From positions 31,055 to 95,054 of the forward strand of contig JALEFY010000008.1 of NCBI GenBank assembly GCA_022760435.1: a stretch of DNA of 64,000 nucleotides, given 5' to 3'. The notes under the pieces were generated by a model that saw nothing but the letters and a program-made list of their open reading frames with translations, did no database searches and was not told the DNA's origin. Both the position numbers and the translations under genes were made by a program. This DNA comes from Neomegalonema sp. GTDB taxonomy: Bacteria; Pseudomonadota; Alphaproteobacteria; Rhodobacterales; Rhodobacteraceae. Shown here in pieces: positions 8,062 through 17,563 of the stretch (the stretch's first letter is position 1; the number at the start of each line of letters is the position of its first letter).

Positions 8062-8365
8062 TCTTCTTGCCCGTCATAGGAGCGAGACAGAACATCCTTC
8101 AGTCCGGCTTCCTCATATCCGGAAGATCCCGAGCTTCGCCCGGCGCAGTCCCGGTTGCTCCGGGAGCTTCTTCTGCAGTGCAATATAATAGAATTTGTGC
8201 GGTTGCGAACTGGCGTTAACGCATAGCGGGATGCGAAAACCCGCATGTCAAATCAGGGCATTGCTGCCAGAACCGGGGCTGCGAGCGCTCGAAATGGCAG
8301 CAATGGTGCCCTATTGCGAACTAGCTTGTTTGCAGCGCAACACAGGCATGCAGGCCCGGCATGGC
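8062..8365. other. Intergenic region with a 10-bp long-armed inverted repeat
   Basis: About 300 bases without a convincing gene between the 61-aa gene and the end of the DUF11-like gene. It contains a perfect 10-bp inverted repeat, ATTGCTGCCA (8260-8269) / TGGCAGCAAT (8295-8304), and a smaller GCGGG...CCCGC dyad near 8227-8245. Both could end transcription of the long minus-strand gene. A 62-codon open frame here shows no recognisable features. Confidence 0.4.
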
Positions 8366-11300
8366 CTATCGCAGACGCAGGCTGTATTCCACCTGCCCGC
8401 GCAGATTGGGCGCCAGCGAGCCGACAAAGTGAAACCGGATCGCTCTGTCCTCGCCGCTGGGCAAGTCGATCTTGTCGGCCACCAAACCATGCGGCGTGCC
8501 GACGAAACGGGCGCTGTGCTCTACGACGCTGGTGCGCGGCGGGGTCTGATCGGCGACGACCACCTGTTCCACCGAAGCCGCGCCCACATTCTCAAACCGG
8601 AGCTGCATGATCACGCATTCGCCGCTGGCGGCGGCCTTGTTTGGCTCGAAAAGCGCATCTTGCAGGCGCTCATCGCCCAGATCGCCATCGCAATCGCGAT
8701 CCAGCGCAATGAAACGGCGCGCCTGCATCAAACCACTCCGATCCAGAGCGCGGCGCAGCACCAATTCACGTTGGCTGGTGAGGACCTGCCCGCGATCGCT
8801 CAGCCCCTGCACGCGCAGAACGACGCCTTGAGTGCCGCCGACAGGGACATTCGAGGAGAGCCGCACCGCGGCCAGCAGGTCGATCGTCTGGCCGGGTGAC
8901 AAGGTGAGCCCCTGCGGCGCGGCAGCTTCTTCATTGCCCAAGCGCCCATCGCCATCGCGGTCAATAAACAGGGAAAGCGGGACATCTGGGGCGCCCAAGG
9001 TCTGGAAATTGAGCCGAACCGGCTCGGCCAGCATCGCACCATCGAGGCGCAGCCGGGCCAATCCACGCTCGCCGGGTTGCAATTCGAGCACGGCATCTGC
9101 GCCGCGCGGGGACAGCAGGCTCAGCCCGAGCACTTCGCGCTGAAGCTCGAGCGATGTGCTCTCGCCGCCATAGATGCGCCCTTGCCGACCGGCACCGCCC
9201 CGGCTGGTGTAGCGCTCGATCGAGGCGATCAGAGCATTGGTTTGAGCATCGATCGCCGCGGCAGCCCCCCTGACCTCTAGCGGTAATTTGAGCAACACGC
9301 ATTCGAGAGGCGCCAGCGCGCCGCCGAGCATCTGTGCCGATAGCGCGCTTGAAGTGAGTGCGTCGACCTTCCCGGCCACCGGCGCACTGAGCAGGCCCGG
9401 TACTGCGCCGGTATCGGTGTCGCGCACCAGCACCGGCGCCTCGCCCGCACTTGCGAGCCGAATTCCTTTCGGCAGGCGCACCCCGATCTGCAAACCGAAA
9501 GCTGGCGAGGAGCCGCGATTGCAGATCTTGGCCTCAGCCTCGAAACGTTCGCGCGGGCGCAGCAACCCGTCATCGTCGCGATTAAGGACGCCGATCTCCA
9601 GATAAGGTTCGGCGACGCGGGCCAGGGCCTGGATCTCACCCGGATAGGCGCGCCCATCGACAAAGGCGATCGGCTGCACTTCGAGCAGACGCCCCGCACG
9701 CGCCGCCGGCACATCCGCGATAGCGACCGCCAATTCATAGGTCACCGCCCCGGATCGCGGGCTTTGCGCCGCCTTTGGACTGCTGAGCGTGCCCAGATCG
9801 ATGGTCGCAAGGCTCCAGCCATCACCGAGCACACTACTCATCGCGGAGACGCCCGAGCTCTTTGAAACATCGTCAGCGGCGGGGGGGCGTGTCGCCGCAC
9901 TGTCCGCCACAGCGATCTTCGGCACCGAGCCGCCCAGGCTCACCAACACCGCGCTGCGCGCCTCGATCTGGCGCCCATTCGCAGCGGCGTTGATCCCCGA
10001 GGGGTTGAGAGAGCTGAGAAAGGCCGCACCGTCGCGGGTCAAGGAAGCGCCCATGACATCAATCGCGCGCCCGCGCACGAAAAGCGAAGGATCGGCCGGG
10101 CTGCGAAAGCGGTAGCGCAGCCCTAGGCGAACCTGCGCGGTCCCTTCGGGAAAGGCGAAGCGCGCCCGCACAAACGCATCATCGCCAATGGTGACCAGAG
10201 GAAGCGCGGCGCCCGCGCCTGACCGCCCACCAGCCAATGTCATTTGCGCGACAGGCATGCTCGGCGCCGCTGTGCGCAGGTTCAGGCTCCGCGTGCCGAC
10301 GCGCACAGGTGTTGCCTGCGGCCCGCTTGCCATCAGCAGGACCGGCAAGGCGATCTCTCGATCCATCGGCGCATCATCGAGCAGACGCGCAGTGAAGGGC
10401 AAGGAGAGCGCCTCGCCAGGCGCGACGCTCCTGCCCGCATGGCGCAGCACCTCGCCGCAGATCGGCATTGGCGCGAGGTGCAAACCGTCCTCGCCCGAAC
10501 GCGCCCCCCGCTGTCCACCCCAGATCAGCGCCGCGCAGTCGATCCCTGCCCTGAGCGGCTCACCAAAGGCCGCGATGAATTCCGATGTTGCGATATCGCC
10601 CACATTCTCCACGACGAGCGCCCCGCGCAGAGGATCGCCAGCATCGCCGATTGCGGGCTCATCTTGAGCATTTGTGGCGCTCCGTGCATTTGGCGCTTCG
10701 TCTTTGGCCCGCTCCAACCGGGCCTGCGCGCGCAAGAGCGGACCGCGGATGCTCAATTCGGTCTGCCCAAGCGCCACAGGCTGGGCGAATTCCGCTGCAC
10801 TCAGTTCAGCCTTGACCTGTGGCCTGCGCCAGGCATCGCGGGTCGGCGCATCCTGATAAGGGTCGGCATCGACGACACGAGACGTGAAATCGAGGATCGC
10901 AACCCGGTCATTCGCACCGCCTGCCAGATTGGCGACGCAATCGCCCATGCGCCAGGTCAGGCTCTGCCCGCCCGCTGCCTCCGAAGCCTCAAGCACCGGA
11001 TCGCCGCCGCCATTGCATGTGAGCGCGCGCCCGACCCGGTAGCCGACCAGGGCGTTGTCTTGCAGAGCTGGCGGCAAGGCGATGCGGATCGCAACATCAT
11101 TAAGCGAGCCCGGCGGAAAGCGCACGCTCAAGCGGTGCTCGATCTGCTCTTCATGCACGAGGGTCGTGCTCAGATCCTCACCATAGGAGGTCGCCGAGAC
11201 GACCAGAAACCCGGTCAGAGGCGGCGTACGGATTGGGAAGGCGACGCTCGCCAGCTCCCGGTCGATCGCACCTTTCTGGGCGAAGGGCCGCGCGCCGAAC

Positions 11301-14140
11301 TGGCCATCGAGCCGGATCTCTCCGGGAAAATCCGGCGGCGTGCTTTTCGATGAGCGCAGCGCGATTTGCCAGGCGCGGGTCTCGCCCGGCTCCAGTTGCT
11401 GGGCAATCCCGGTCACCGGCGTCGCCTCGATCTCGCTGAGCGAAATCCAGCGCACCGAATGCAAGGGCGGCGCCGAATTGGCAACGACGATCGCGGCTTC
11501 TTGCGGCTCATCGACCATGCCATTGCCGTCATTATCGAGGTGATCGGCATCAAAGGGCAGGATCTCGAAATTCTCGGGGACCGAGAGCGTCAGCCAATCC
11601 AGATACCCGGCCGCCGCGCCCTTGTTTTGCAGCTCCAGCCGCGCGTTGATGATCTCGCCGCCCTCATAGAAAAGAGCGCCATCCGAGCGGCGCGGGCGGT
11701 CACCAAAATCGAGCCCGATCTGCACCAACGGGCTGCGGAAGGTCATCGACGCCGGCACCGCCCGTGTCGGGCTGAGCAATCGTGGGTCGATACCATAGGT
11801 GACCTCGAAGGCCGTGAAGACGGTGTCCGCATCCGCCGCCGCCAGCTCCAGCCCTGTTTGCGCAGGCTCTGCCGTATTTCTCGTCGGGCGCACCGGCCCA
11901 CTGACCGCCCCGCCGCCGCGCCAATGGGTCAGACGCGCATCGGCAATGGCGCGCACCCTTCCGACAAAGGATTTGCTGCCGCGAAAGTCCTCCAGCGTCC
12001 ACAGCACCTGCCCCGTGCTGCCAACACGCGGCGAGAGGATGTTTTGAGCCTCCACCTCGCCGTCAATCTGCTCGGCATCCTCATAGAGCAACTGCTCAGG
12101 CAGGGTCTGGGTAATCGAAAGATCGGTGATCAGCGCATCTGCGATCCCGAACCATTGCGCGGCGACCTCGAGATAGACCTCTTCTCCGACATCCAGCGGC
12201 TGCTCGGGCGCAATCGGCTCGCCCGACAGCGACAAAACGCGCTGTTCGATGAAATACCCGACCGCCTGGGTTCCGGCCTCGACCCGCGCAATGGGCTCGG
12301 CCCCGCTCTTGCCATCCGAGAACCGGCCCATCGCTTCAAACACGGCATCAACCGCCAGCGAGCCGGTCATGTCGGCGACAGTGAGATCGAAGTTTCGGGT
12401 CAGGGAGCGGCCCGGCAGCAGATCCGAGCCAATCCGGCAAAGATACTCGGCCGCATCCTCGGCAGCGACGGTGCCCAATTGTGCGGGCGCGCAGTTGCGC
12501 GGCGCCCGGCGCGCCCAGCCATCGCCGAGGATCAAGCGCAGTCGCGGCTCCCTCGCAGCCTCATCCCCGAAATTGAGCAAATCGACGGAGAATTGCGCCA
12601 CGGCGCCTTGCCCGGCGACAAGCGGTTCGCCGACGCTGCTCAGGCCCATCTCCAACTCGGCACTGCGATGCTCGAACCGGGTGACGATCGGCAGGCTGCT
12701 GAGACTTTTGCCGCAGCCATCGCGAAAATCGAGTGTCGAGGAAATGACGCTATCGGACAGGACCCCCGGCGCGACCCGGCGGATCCTGAAGCTCAATTGC
12801 AGCGCTTGATCATCATCGAGAGCGGCAAGGCTTTGCTCAGACGCGCCAGTGAATCGGAAGCGCGGCTGGATCGGGTTGGTGGCATCGAGCGCGACATAGC
12901 GAATGGTTGAACCCGGCGCAAACACCTCCGGGCGCCAGGTCGGATCGATCTCAAAACCGGTGGGGACAGCAACGCGCAATTCGGGCGAGAAGAGCGGCAC
13001 CCCCTGATTGCGAATACCGACCCTGACTTCGGCGAGATCTCCGGGGAGGTCCTCCCCTTCCACCCCGTGCACCGATTGCTCGATCTCCAGATCGCTGCTG
13101 GCAAACTCGGTGATCAGCTCGGCCCTCGCGGCATCACTGGGCGGAGCGGAGAAAGTCGACAGGCTGAGCGGATGGAGGGCGTTGCAGCCCCAGGAGGTCG
13201 CAAGCCGCGTCTCCCGGCTCTGGCAGCTCGGCCCGACGGTCTCGCGCAGCAGCAAGGTCCGCCGCCCCTGCTCTACGAGATTGGAGACGGGGACAATCTC
13301 GGAAGGCTCCCCTTGCGCGCTGTCCGAATGCAAACGCAGCGCTGTACCGGCACCATCATCGAGCTGCACGCGCACCTGACGCGCAATTGCATCGCCGATA
13401 TTCTCGAGCGAGAGCCGCCATTCAACCTCATCGCCCGGTGCCGCCGACACCGCCCGGCTGTAATTGCCCCCACGGGTCAGGTTGCGCCCATGGAGCTGCG
13501 CGATCACGTCGGGGCGGTCGATGGGGATCTCGATACGGGCTTGCTCCGCGCGGGCCTGGCTGCCGCAACCATCGAGCGCGCTGGCATCGAGGATAAAGCG
13601 GGCCTCGCTCTGCGCATCGCCAAATTGTTCGCCGAACTGGCCCTGCCAACGCAGTAAGACACTGTCAAAGGGCGTGCCAGCCGCGCCGAGCCGTGCGAGA
13701 GGCGGGATCTCGGCCGCGGTCCAGACCAGCGGATTCGCCGCGGTACCAACCCCGAGCGGCGCTCCGGCCGGGTGCCAGGTCGCCCCGTCATCGGTGCTCA
13801 ACTCAAAGGCGTTGGAGACAAAGCTGTAGAGATCGGCGCCCAACGGCGGGATCAGCTCGACCTGCGCATTGCCAAGCGCGATGCCGCTATCATTGCGCAG
13901 CTCGATCACCTGATAGCCCGAGGCGCACAGGTCAACTGGCTCGGTCGACAGCATGCCAATGCGCAAGGCCCTGCCCCGCTCATCGCCCAGAAGGCATTGA
14001 TCGGCCTGCTGTGCATGCACAAGGCTCGCTGGAACGAGCGTAAAGGCGAGGACAAGAAGCGCCAACGCTTGCAGCAGGGTCAGCCTGCGATGCTGCGCCG
14101 ATCCGCAGATGCCTCGCGCGTGCCCTGATCGCCCCGTCAT
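8366..14140 (-). CDS. Large secreted DUF11-like repeat protein with calcium-binding-type motifs
   Basis: A 1924-aa exported protein. Start ATG 14140 puts a signal peptide at residues 19-45 (LALLVLAFTLVPASLVHA); the open frame continues 66 codons upstream through a tandem repeat but lacks export features. The body is built of many beta-rich modules of the DUF11 / CARDB-like type (for example FEAEAKICNRGSSPAFGLQI near residue 1517). Three DxDxDG-like loops are seen: DNDGNGMVDE near 868, DRDGDGRLGNEE near 1727, DRDCDGDLGDE near 1813, as in dockerin or thrombospondin type-3 repeats. No LPXTG, PEP-CTERM or autotransporter barrel is evident. It lies downstream of mltG. Probably a cell-surface or periplasmic structural/adhesive protein; function unknown. 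Confidence 0.75.
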   Translation of the reverse strand: MTGRSGHARGICGSAQHRRLTLLQALALLVLAFTLVPASLVHAQQADQCLLGDERGRALRIGMLSTEPVDLCASGYQVIELRNDSGIALGNAQVELIPPLGADLYSFVSNAFELSTDDGATWHPAGAPLGVGTAANPLVWTAAEIPPLARLGAAGTPFDSVLLRWQGQFGEQFGDAQSEARFILDASALDGCGSQARAEQARIEIPIDRPDVIAQLHGRNLTRGGNYSRAVSAAPGDEVEWRLSLENIGDAIARQVRVQLDDGAGTALRLHSDSAQGEPSEIVPVSNLVEQGRRTLLLRETVGPSCQSRETRLATSWGCNALHPLSLSTFSAPPSDAARAELITEFASSDLEIEQSVHGVEGEDLPGDLAEVRVGIRNQGVPLFSPELRVAVPTGFEIDPTWRPEVFAPGSTIRYVALDATNPIQPRFRFTGASEQSLAALDDDQALQLSFRIRRVAPGVLSDSVISSTLDFRDGCGKSLSSLPIVTRFEHRSAELEMGLSSVGEPLVAGQGAVAQFSVDLLNFGDEAAREPRLRLILGDGWARRAPRNCAPAQLGTVAAEDAAEYLCRIGSDLLPGRSLTRNFDLTVADMTGSLAVDAVFEAMGRFSDGKSGAEPIARVEAGTQAVGYFIEQRVLSLSGEPIAPEQPLDVGEEVYLEVAAQWFGIADALITDLSITQTLPEQLLYEDAEQIDGEVEAQNILSPRVGSTGQVLWTLEDFRGSKSFVGRVRAIADARLTHWRGGGAVSGPVRPTRNTAEPAQTGLELAAADADTVFTAFEVTYGIDPRLLSPTRAVPASMTFRSPLVQIGLDFGDRPRRSDGALFYEGGEIINARLELQNKGAAAGYLDWLTLSVPENFEILPFDADHLDNDGNGMVDEPQEAAIVVANSAPPLHSVRWISLSEIEATPVTGIAQQLEPGETRAWQIALRSSKSTPPDFPGEIRLDGQFGARPFAQKGAIDRELASVAFPIRTPPLTGFLVVSATSYGEDLSTTLVHEEQIEHRLSVRFPPGSLNDVAIRIALPPALQDNALVGYRVGRALTCNGGGDPVLEASEAAGGQSLTWRMGDCVANLAGGANDRVAILDFTSRVVDADPYQDAPTRDAWRRPQVKAELSAAEFAQPVALGQTELSIRGPLLRAQARLERAKDEAPNARSATNAQDEPAIGDAGDPLRGALVVENVGDIATSEFIAAFGEPLRAGIDCAALIWGGQRGARSGEDGLHLAPMPICGEVLRHAGRSVAPGEALSLPFTARLLDDAPMDREIALPVLLMASGPQATPVRVGTRSLNLRTAAPSMPVAQMTLAGGRSGAGAALPLVTIGDDAFVRARFAFPEGTAQVRLGLRYRFRSPADPSLFVRGRAIDVMGASLTRDGAAFLSSLNPSGINAAANGRQIEARSAVLVSLGGSVPKIAVADSAATRPPAADDVSKSSGVSAMSSVLGDGWSLATIDLGTLSSPKAAQSPRSGAVTYELAVAIADVPAARAGRLLEVQPIAFVDGRAYPGEIQALARVAEPYLEIGVLNRDDDGLLRPRERFEAEAKICNRGSSPAFGLQIGVRLPKGIRLASAGEAPVLVRDTDTGAVPGLLSAPVAGKVDALTSSALSAQMLGGALAPLECVLLKLPLEVRGAAAAIDAQTNALIASIERYTSRGGAGRQGRIYGGESTSLELQREVLGLSLLSPRGADAVLELQPGERGLARLRLDGAMLAEPVRLNFQTLGAPDVPLSLFIDRDGDGRLGNEEAAAPQGLTLSPGQTIDLLAAVRLSSNVPVGGTQGVVLRVQGLSDRGQVLTSQRELVLRRALDRSGLMQARRFIALDRDCDGDLGDERLQDALFEPNKAAASGECVIMQLRFENVGAASVEQVVVADQTPPRTSVVEHSARFVGTPHGLVADKIDLPSGEDRAIRFHFVGSLAPNLRGQVEYSLRLR

Positions 14141-14430
14141 CCCTCGCACCGCGCCAGCCTCGTTTATTATCTTGGATTGTTGTTCGTTAGATTGTTGTTC
14201 GTTGGATCGTGTTTCGCACGGGTCGCAGAATTGCTCTGGATCGGGGCAATCCGGGAAGACAGAGAGCCCCAAGCGCCCGAGCATCCTTCTGCCAGACGAT
14301 GCGTTAACCTTATAGTGGAAATTGCCGTCTCTTGCCATTCACGGTTTGACAATCAGGGCGGCTTTTTCGTGGCAGCAGGACCGGTAGGCGCGCGAAAATG
14401 TCCAGCAAAGCGGACATCTTCATGATCGAC
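14141..14430. other. Leader of the DUF11-like gene, with 15-bp tandem duplication
   Basis: Gap between mltG and the DUF11-like gene. It contains a direct duplication of a 15-base unit, ATTGTTGTTCGTTAG / ATTGTTGTTCGTTGG, at 14176-14205. The rest shows no gene. AT-rich stretches around 14300 (GTTAACCTTATAG) could hold a promoter, but no confident -35/-10 pair is visible. Confidence 0.6.
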
Positions 14431-15465
14431 TTAATTGCCGCCCGCATTGCGTTGCTGCTTCTCGCATCTTCTCAGATTGGCGACATGGCGCAGGTGTTCA
14501 CGCCCGGTCTTTGAGAAGACATGCCCCTGGCTGCAATCGGTGACGAAGAAGAAATAGTCGCTCGTCGGCGGATTAAGCACCGCAGCCAGCGAGGCGCGGC
14601 CAGGATTGGCGATCGGCGTCGGAGGCAACCCATCGATGTGATAGGTGTTGTGCTCGGTCGGCGTGTCCCGGTCCTTCTTCGATATCGGGCGGCCCAGGGG
14701 CAGCCCATTGACGGGGTGATCGCCCAAGGTGATCCCGTAAACGATGGTCGGGTCCGTTTGCAGCTTCATGCCCTTGTTGAGCCGGTTATAGAACACCGAT
14801 GCGACCAGGCCGCGCTCCATCTTGTACCCGGTTTCCTTCTCGACGATCGAGGCCAGGATGAGCGCTTCTTGCTTGGTCTTGATCGGAAGATCCTGGTTTC
14901 GCGTCTCCCAAAGACCGTCGATGATCTCGTTCTGCGCGGTCTGCATCCGCTCGATCAGCGCCGCACGGGTATCGCCGCGATGGACGAAATAAGTATCGGG
15001 GGCGAGGCTTCCCTCCGCCGGAACGCTCTCGATCTCGCCGGTGAGGATCTCATTGGCCTCCAGCAGATCCACGACCTGATGGGCGGTATAGCCTTCGGGA
15101 ACGGTGATGCGGTGCTGAACCGCGCGCCCTTCGGTGATCAGCCCCAGCACATCATTCATCGATGCGGAGGCCGGGACGACGAACTCTCCCGCTTTGAGCG
15201 CACTGGACAGGCCCTTGCGCCGCGCATTCGCCGAGAACAGCCAGGCGCTTGAGATTACCCCGTTCTTTTCGAGCGTGTTGGCGATGCTGGAGAGCCCGGC
15301 GCCTTGCGGCACGGTGATCACTCGCTCAGCGCCCAGCGGACCGGGCTCGTGGAAGCGCTGCTGAAGGACGCCCAGCCAGAAATTGAGACCGATCATCACG
15401 ACGATGGCGATCGTAAACAGGCTCGACCAGAACGATACCGAGCGTGAGCGCATGCAAGCCTCCAT
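14431..15465 (-). CDS. mltG: Endolytic murein transglycosylase MltG
   Basis: Inner-membrane lytic transglycosylase that cuts nascent glycan strands and so ends peptidoglycan chain growth. It has 344 aa with one N-terminal membrane helix (LFTIAIVVMIGLNFWLGV). A LysM-like part (VPQGAGLSSIANTLEKNGVI) precedes the YceG catalytic domain, with ILASIVEKETGY carrying the catalytic Glu, then DPTIVYGI, YNTYHIDGLPPTPIANPG-like signature and TDCSQGHVFSKTGREH near the C-terminus. The order fabF then mltG is common in alphaproteobacteria. ATG 15453 is an alternative start. Confidence 0.95.
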   Translation of the reverse strand: MEACMRSRSVSFWSSLFTIAIVVMIGLNFWLGVLQQRFHEPGPLGAERVITVPQGAGLSSIANTLEKNGVISSAWLFSANARRKGLSSALKAGEFVVPASASMNDVLGLITEGRAVQHRITVPEGYTAHQVVDLLEANEILTGEIESVPAEGSLAPDTYFVHRGDTRAALIERMQTAQNEIIDGLWETRNQDLPIKTKQEALILASIVEKETGYKMERGLVASVFYNRLNKGMKLQTDPTIVYGITLGDHPVNGLPLGRPISKKDRDTPTEHNTYHIDGLPPTPIANPGRASLAAVLNPPTSDYFFFVTDCSQGHVFSKTGREHLRHVANLRRCEKQQRNAGGN

Positions 15466-15589
15466 TTGCTCTTGCCGCGTTAATTTCTCCCGCGGTCAGG
15501 CGCCATTGGCGCCCTTTCCTCCTCGCTTGTTGCCCCGTCAAACCGTTAACGGCAAGGACGAGGCAACGTTTGCGCCCGGCTTTCGGCGC

Positions 15590-16852
15590 TTATTGTGGCA
15601 GGCCAAGGACAAGAGAGGCATTGGTGCCACCAAAGCCGAAGGAATTGCTCAGTGCGACCTTGATGTCACGCTTCACTGGCGCACCTGGGGCCAGATCAAT
15701 CGCGGTTTCAACCGACGGGTTCTCCAGGTTGATCGTCGGCGGCGCGACCTGATCGCGCAAGGCGAGCGCGCAGAAGGCAGCCTCGACGGCTCCGGCCGCC
15801 CCGAGCAAGTGCCCGATCGCCGATTTGGTCGAGGACATGGTGACGCTCGAGCCATGAGCGCCGAGCAGACGTTCGATCGCCTTGAGTTCGATCTCATCGC
15901 CCATCGGGGTCGAGGTGCCATGCGCGTTCACATAGTCGATATCGGCGGGGGTGAGCCCGGCATTCTTCAACGCGGCACTCATCGAGCGGAAACCGCCATC
16001 GCCATCGGGGGCCGGCGAGGTGATGTGATAGGCATCGCCCGACAGGCCATAGCCCAGAACCTCGGCATAGATCTTGGCGCCGCGCGCCTTGGCGTGCTCG
16101 TATTCCTCCAGCACCAGAACCCCGGCACCCTCGCCCATCACAAAGCCGTCGCGGTCCTTGTCATAGGGGCGCGACGCGCGCTCGGGCGTGTCGTTGAAAT
16201 GGGTGGAAAGCGCCTTGCAGGCGGCAAAGCCCGCGATCCCGAGGCGGCAGACCGCCGCTTCCGCGCCGCCCGCGACCATGACATCCGCATCGCCGTGCTG
16301 GATGAGGCGCGAAGCATCGCCGACCGCATGAGCGCCGGTCGAACAGGCGGTGACGACCGCATGGTTCGGTCCCTTGAACCCGTATTTGATCGATACCTGG
16401 CCCGAGCACAGGTTGATCAGGCTGCCGGGAATGAAGAAAGGCGACACGCGGCGCGGGCCCTTTTCATGCAGGGTCAGCGCGGTTTCCTCGATGTAACGAA
16501 GCCCGCCGATCCCGGAACCGATCATCACACCGGTGCGCAAGCGGGCTTCCTCGTCATCCTCGCCCGGCTTCCAGTTGGCATCATTCAGCGCCTGATCAGC
16601 CGCAGCCAGCGCATAGAGGATGAAATCATCATTGCGGCGCAGCTCTTTGCCATCGACATAGCGCGTGACATCGAACGCATCCTCGCCCTCTTTGGGCACG
16701 GTGCACGCAATCTTGCAGGGCAGGTCCGAGACATCGAAGCCGGTTATCGCCTTGGCCCCTGAGCGGCCATCAAGCAAATGACGCCAGGTCGCTTCGACGC
16801 CATCTGCCAGGGGGCTGACCATTCCCAGACCAGTGATCACCACACGCCGCAT
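15590..16852 (-). CDS. fabF: 3-oxoacyl-[acyl-carrier-protein] synthase II
   Basis: Cytoplasmic condensing enzyme of type II fatty acid synthesis, extending acyl-ACP with malonyl-ACP. It has 420 aa from ATG 16852, which follows GGAGTGGAG; an upstream in-frame start at 16885 has no such site. The KAS triad is intact: Cys in VVTACSTGAHAVGDA (near 167), His in NAHGTSTPMGD (near 307), His in KSAIGHLLGAAGA (near 347). It lies 260 bases after acpP, beyond acpP's terminator, so it probably has its own promoter. Confidence 0.97.
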   Translation of the reverse strand: MRRVVITGLGMVSPLADGVEATWRHLLDGRSGAKAITGFDVSDLPCKIACTVPKEGEDAFDVTRYVDGKELRRNDDFILYALAAADQALNDANWKPGEDDEEARLRTGVMIGSGIGGLRYIEETALTLHEKGPRRVSPFFIPGSLINLCSGQVSIKYGFKGPNHAVVTACSTGAHAVGDASRLIQHGDADVMVAGGAEAAVCRLGIAGFAACKALSTHFNDTPERASRPYDKDRDGFVMGEGAGVLVLEEYEHAKARGAKIYAEVLGYGLSGDAYHITSPAPDGDGGFRSMSAALKNAGLTPADIDYVNAHGTSTPMGDEIELKAIERLLGAHGSSVTMSSTKSAIGHLLGAAGAVEAAFCALALRDQVAPPTINLENPSVETAIDLAPGAPVKRDIKVALSNSFGFGGTNASLVLGLPQ

Positions 16853-17052
16853 GTGCTCCACTCCGTTAACCTGCGTTATTATCATCCTCGCCGCGCGGAT
16901 GCGAAGCGCCTCAAAGCTCGTCGGTTAGCCAAGCGCTCCAGCAAAGACAAGCCCCTTGCGCATATCGAGCGTGAAACACAGCCCACAACCTTGTGAGCCC
17001 GCTCGCAGACGAGACCGCTCGGCACTCAGGATTTAAGCGCGCTTGCGGGTAG

Positions 17053-17088
17053 AAAAAGGGCGCCATTTCCGAACCCGGAAAGGCGCCC
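17053..17088 (-). terminator. Rho-independent terminator of acpP
   Basis: On the minus strand GGGCGCC-TTTCC pairs with GGAAA-GGCGCCC around a 6-base loop, with one bulged base, followed directly by TTTTT. It lies 26 bases past the acpP stop. Confidence 0.85.
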
Positions 17089-17113
17089 CTTCATGGCATC
17101 AATGATGCGAAGA

Positions 17114-17350
17114 TCAGGCCGACTTTTCGGTGATGAACTTCACCGCATCGCCAACGGTCTGGATTTGCTCTGCCGCATCATCCGGGATTTCCACACCGAA
17201 TTCTTCCTCGAACGACATGGTCAGTTCGACGGTATCGAGCGAATCTGCGCCAAGATCGTCGATGAAGCTGGCGGATTCGACCACTTTGGCTTCTTCAACG
17301 CCCAGGTGTTCGGCAACGATTTTCTTCACGCGATCAACAACGTCGCTCAT
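17114..17350 (-). CDS. acpP: Acyl carrier protein
   Basis: A 78-aa acidic carrier that holds growing fatty acids on 4'-phosphopantetheine. The attachment Ser is in the invariant [12 protein letters not shown] motif. ATG 17350 is preceded by GAGG at 7 bases. It sits between fabG and fabF and has a clear terminator, so it can be transcribed independently at the high level usual for acpP. Confidence 0.98.
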   Translation of the reverse strand: MSDVVDRVKKIVAEHLGVEEAKVVESASFIDDLGADSLDTVELTMSFEEEFGVEIPDDAAEQIQTVGDAVKFITEKSA

Positions 17351-17425
17351 TTCATACCTCATTAAAGTCTTGCCATGATCGGCAGCGGGGTTGGACGAGT
17401 GCAGCGCTGGCTGCGGTAACGGGAG

Positions 17426-17460
17426 CGCCTGGCACAGGCGTCGCCCCGGATCTTGGGGCG
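17426..17460 (-). promoter_or_regulatory. Two adjacent hairpins in the fabG-acpP gap
   Basis: CGCCTG-gca-CAGGCG (17426-17440) is followed within two bases by CGCCCC-ggatctt-GGGGCG (17442-17460). Neither is followed by a T-run. They lie 76-110 bases before the acpP start and could mark a processing or attenuation site between fabG and acpP. Confidence 0.35.
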
Positions 17461-17563
17461 TCTAGCATAGAGAATGACCGGTGCCAAACGCAAAGTCAGA
17501 GTCGCTTCGCCAATTCTGAACAGCGCTCACGACTCAAAATCAAGAGACAAAAGACGCGGCGCG

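Noticed and set aside
8058..8246. 62-codon minus-strand frame before the 61-aa gene
   Set aside because: Arg/Ser-rich, no ribosome binding site or motif; likely leader sequence of the 61-aa gene.
10244..12910. Long plus-strand open frames (369 and 514 codons) opposite the DUF11-like gene
   Set aside because: They are antisense to a gene with a signal peptide and repeat domains, are rich in Arg/His/Gln and show no motifs: the usual high-GC shadow.
15383..16762. 459-codon plus-strand frame opposite fabF
   Set aside because: Fully antisense to fabF, whose catalytic triad is intact.
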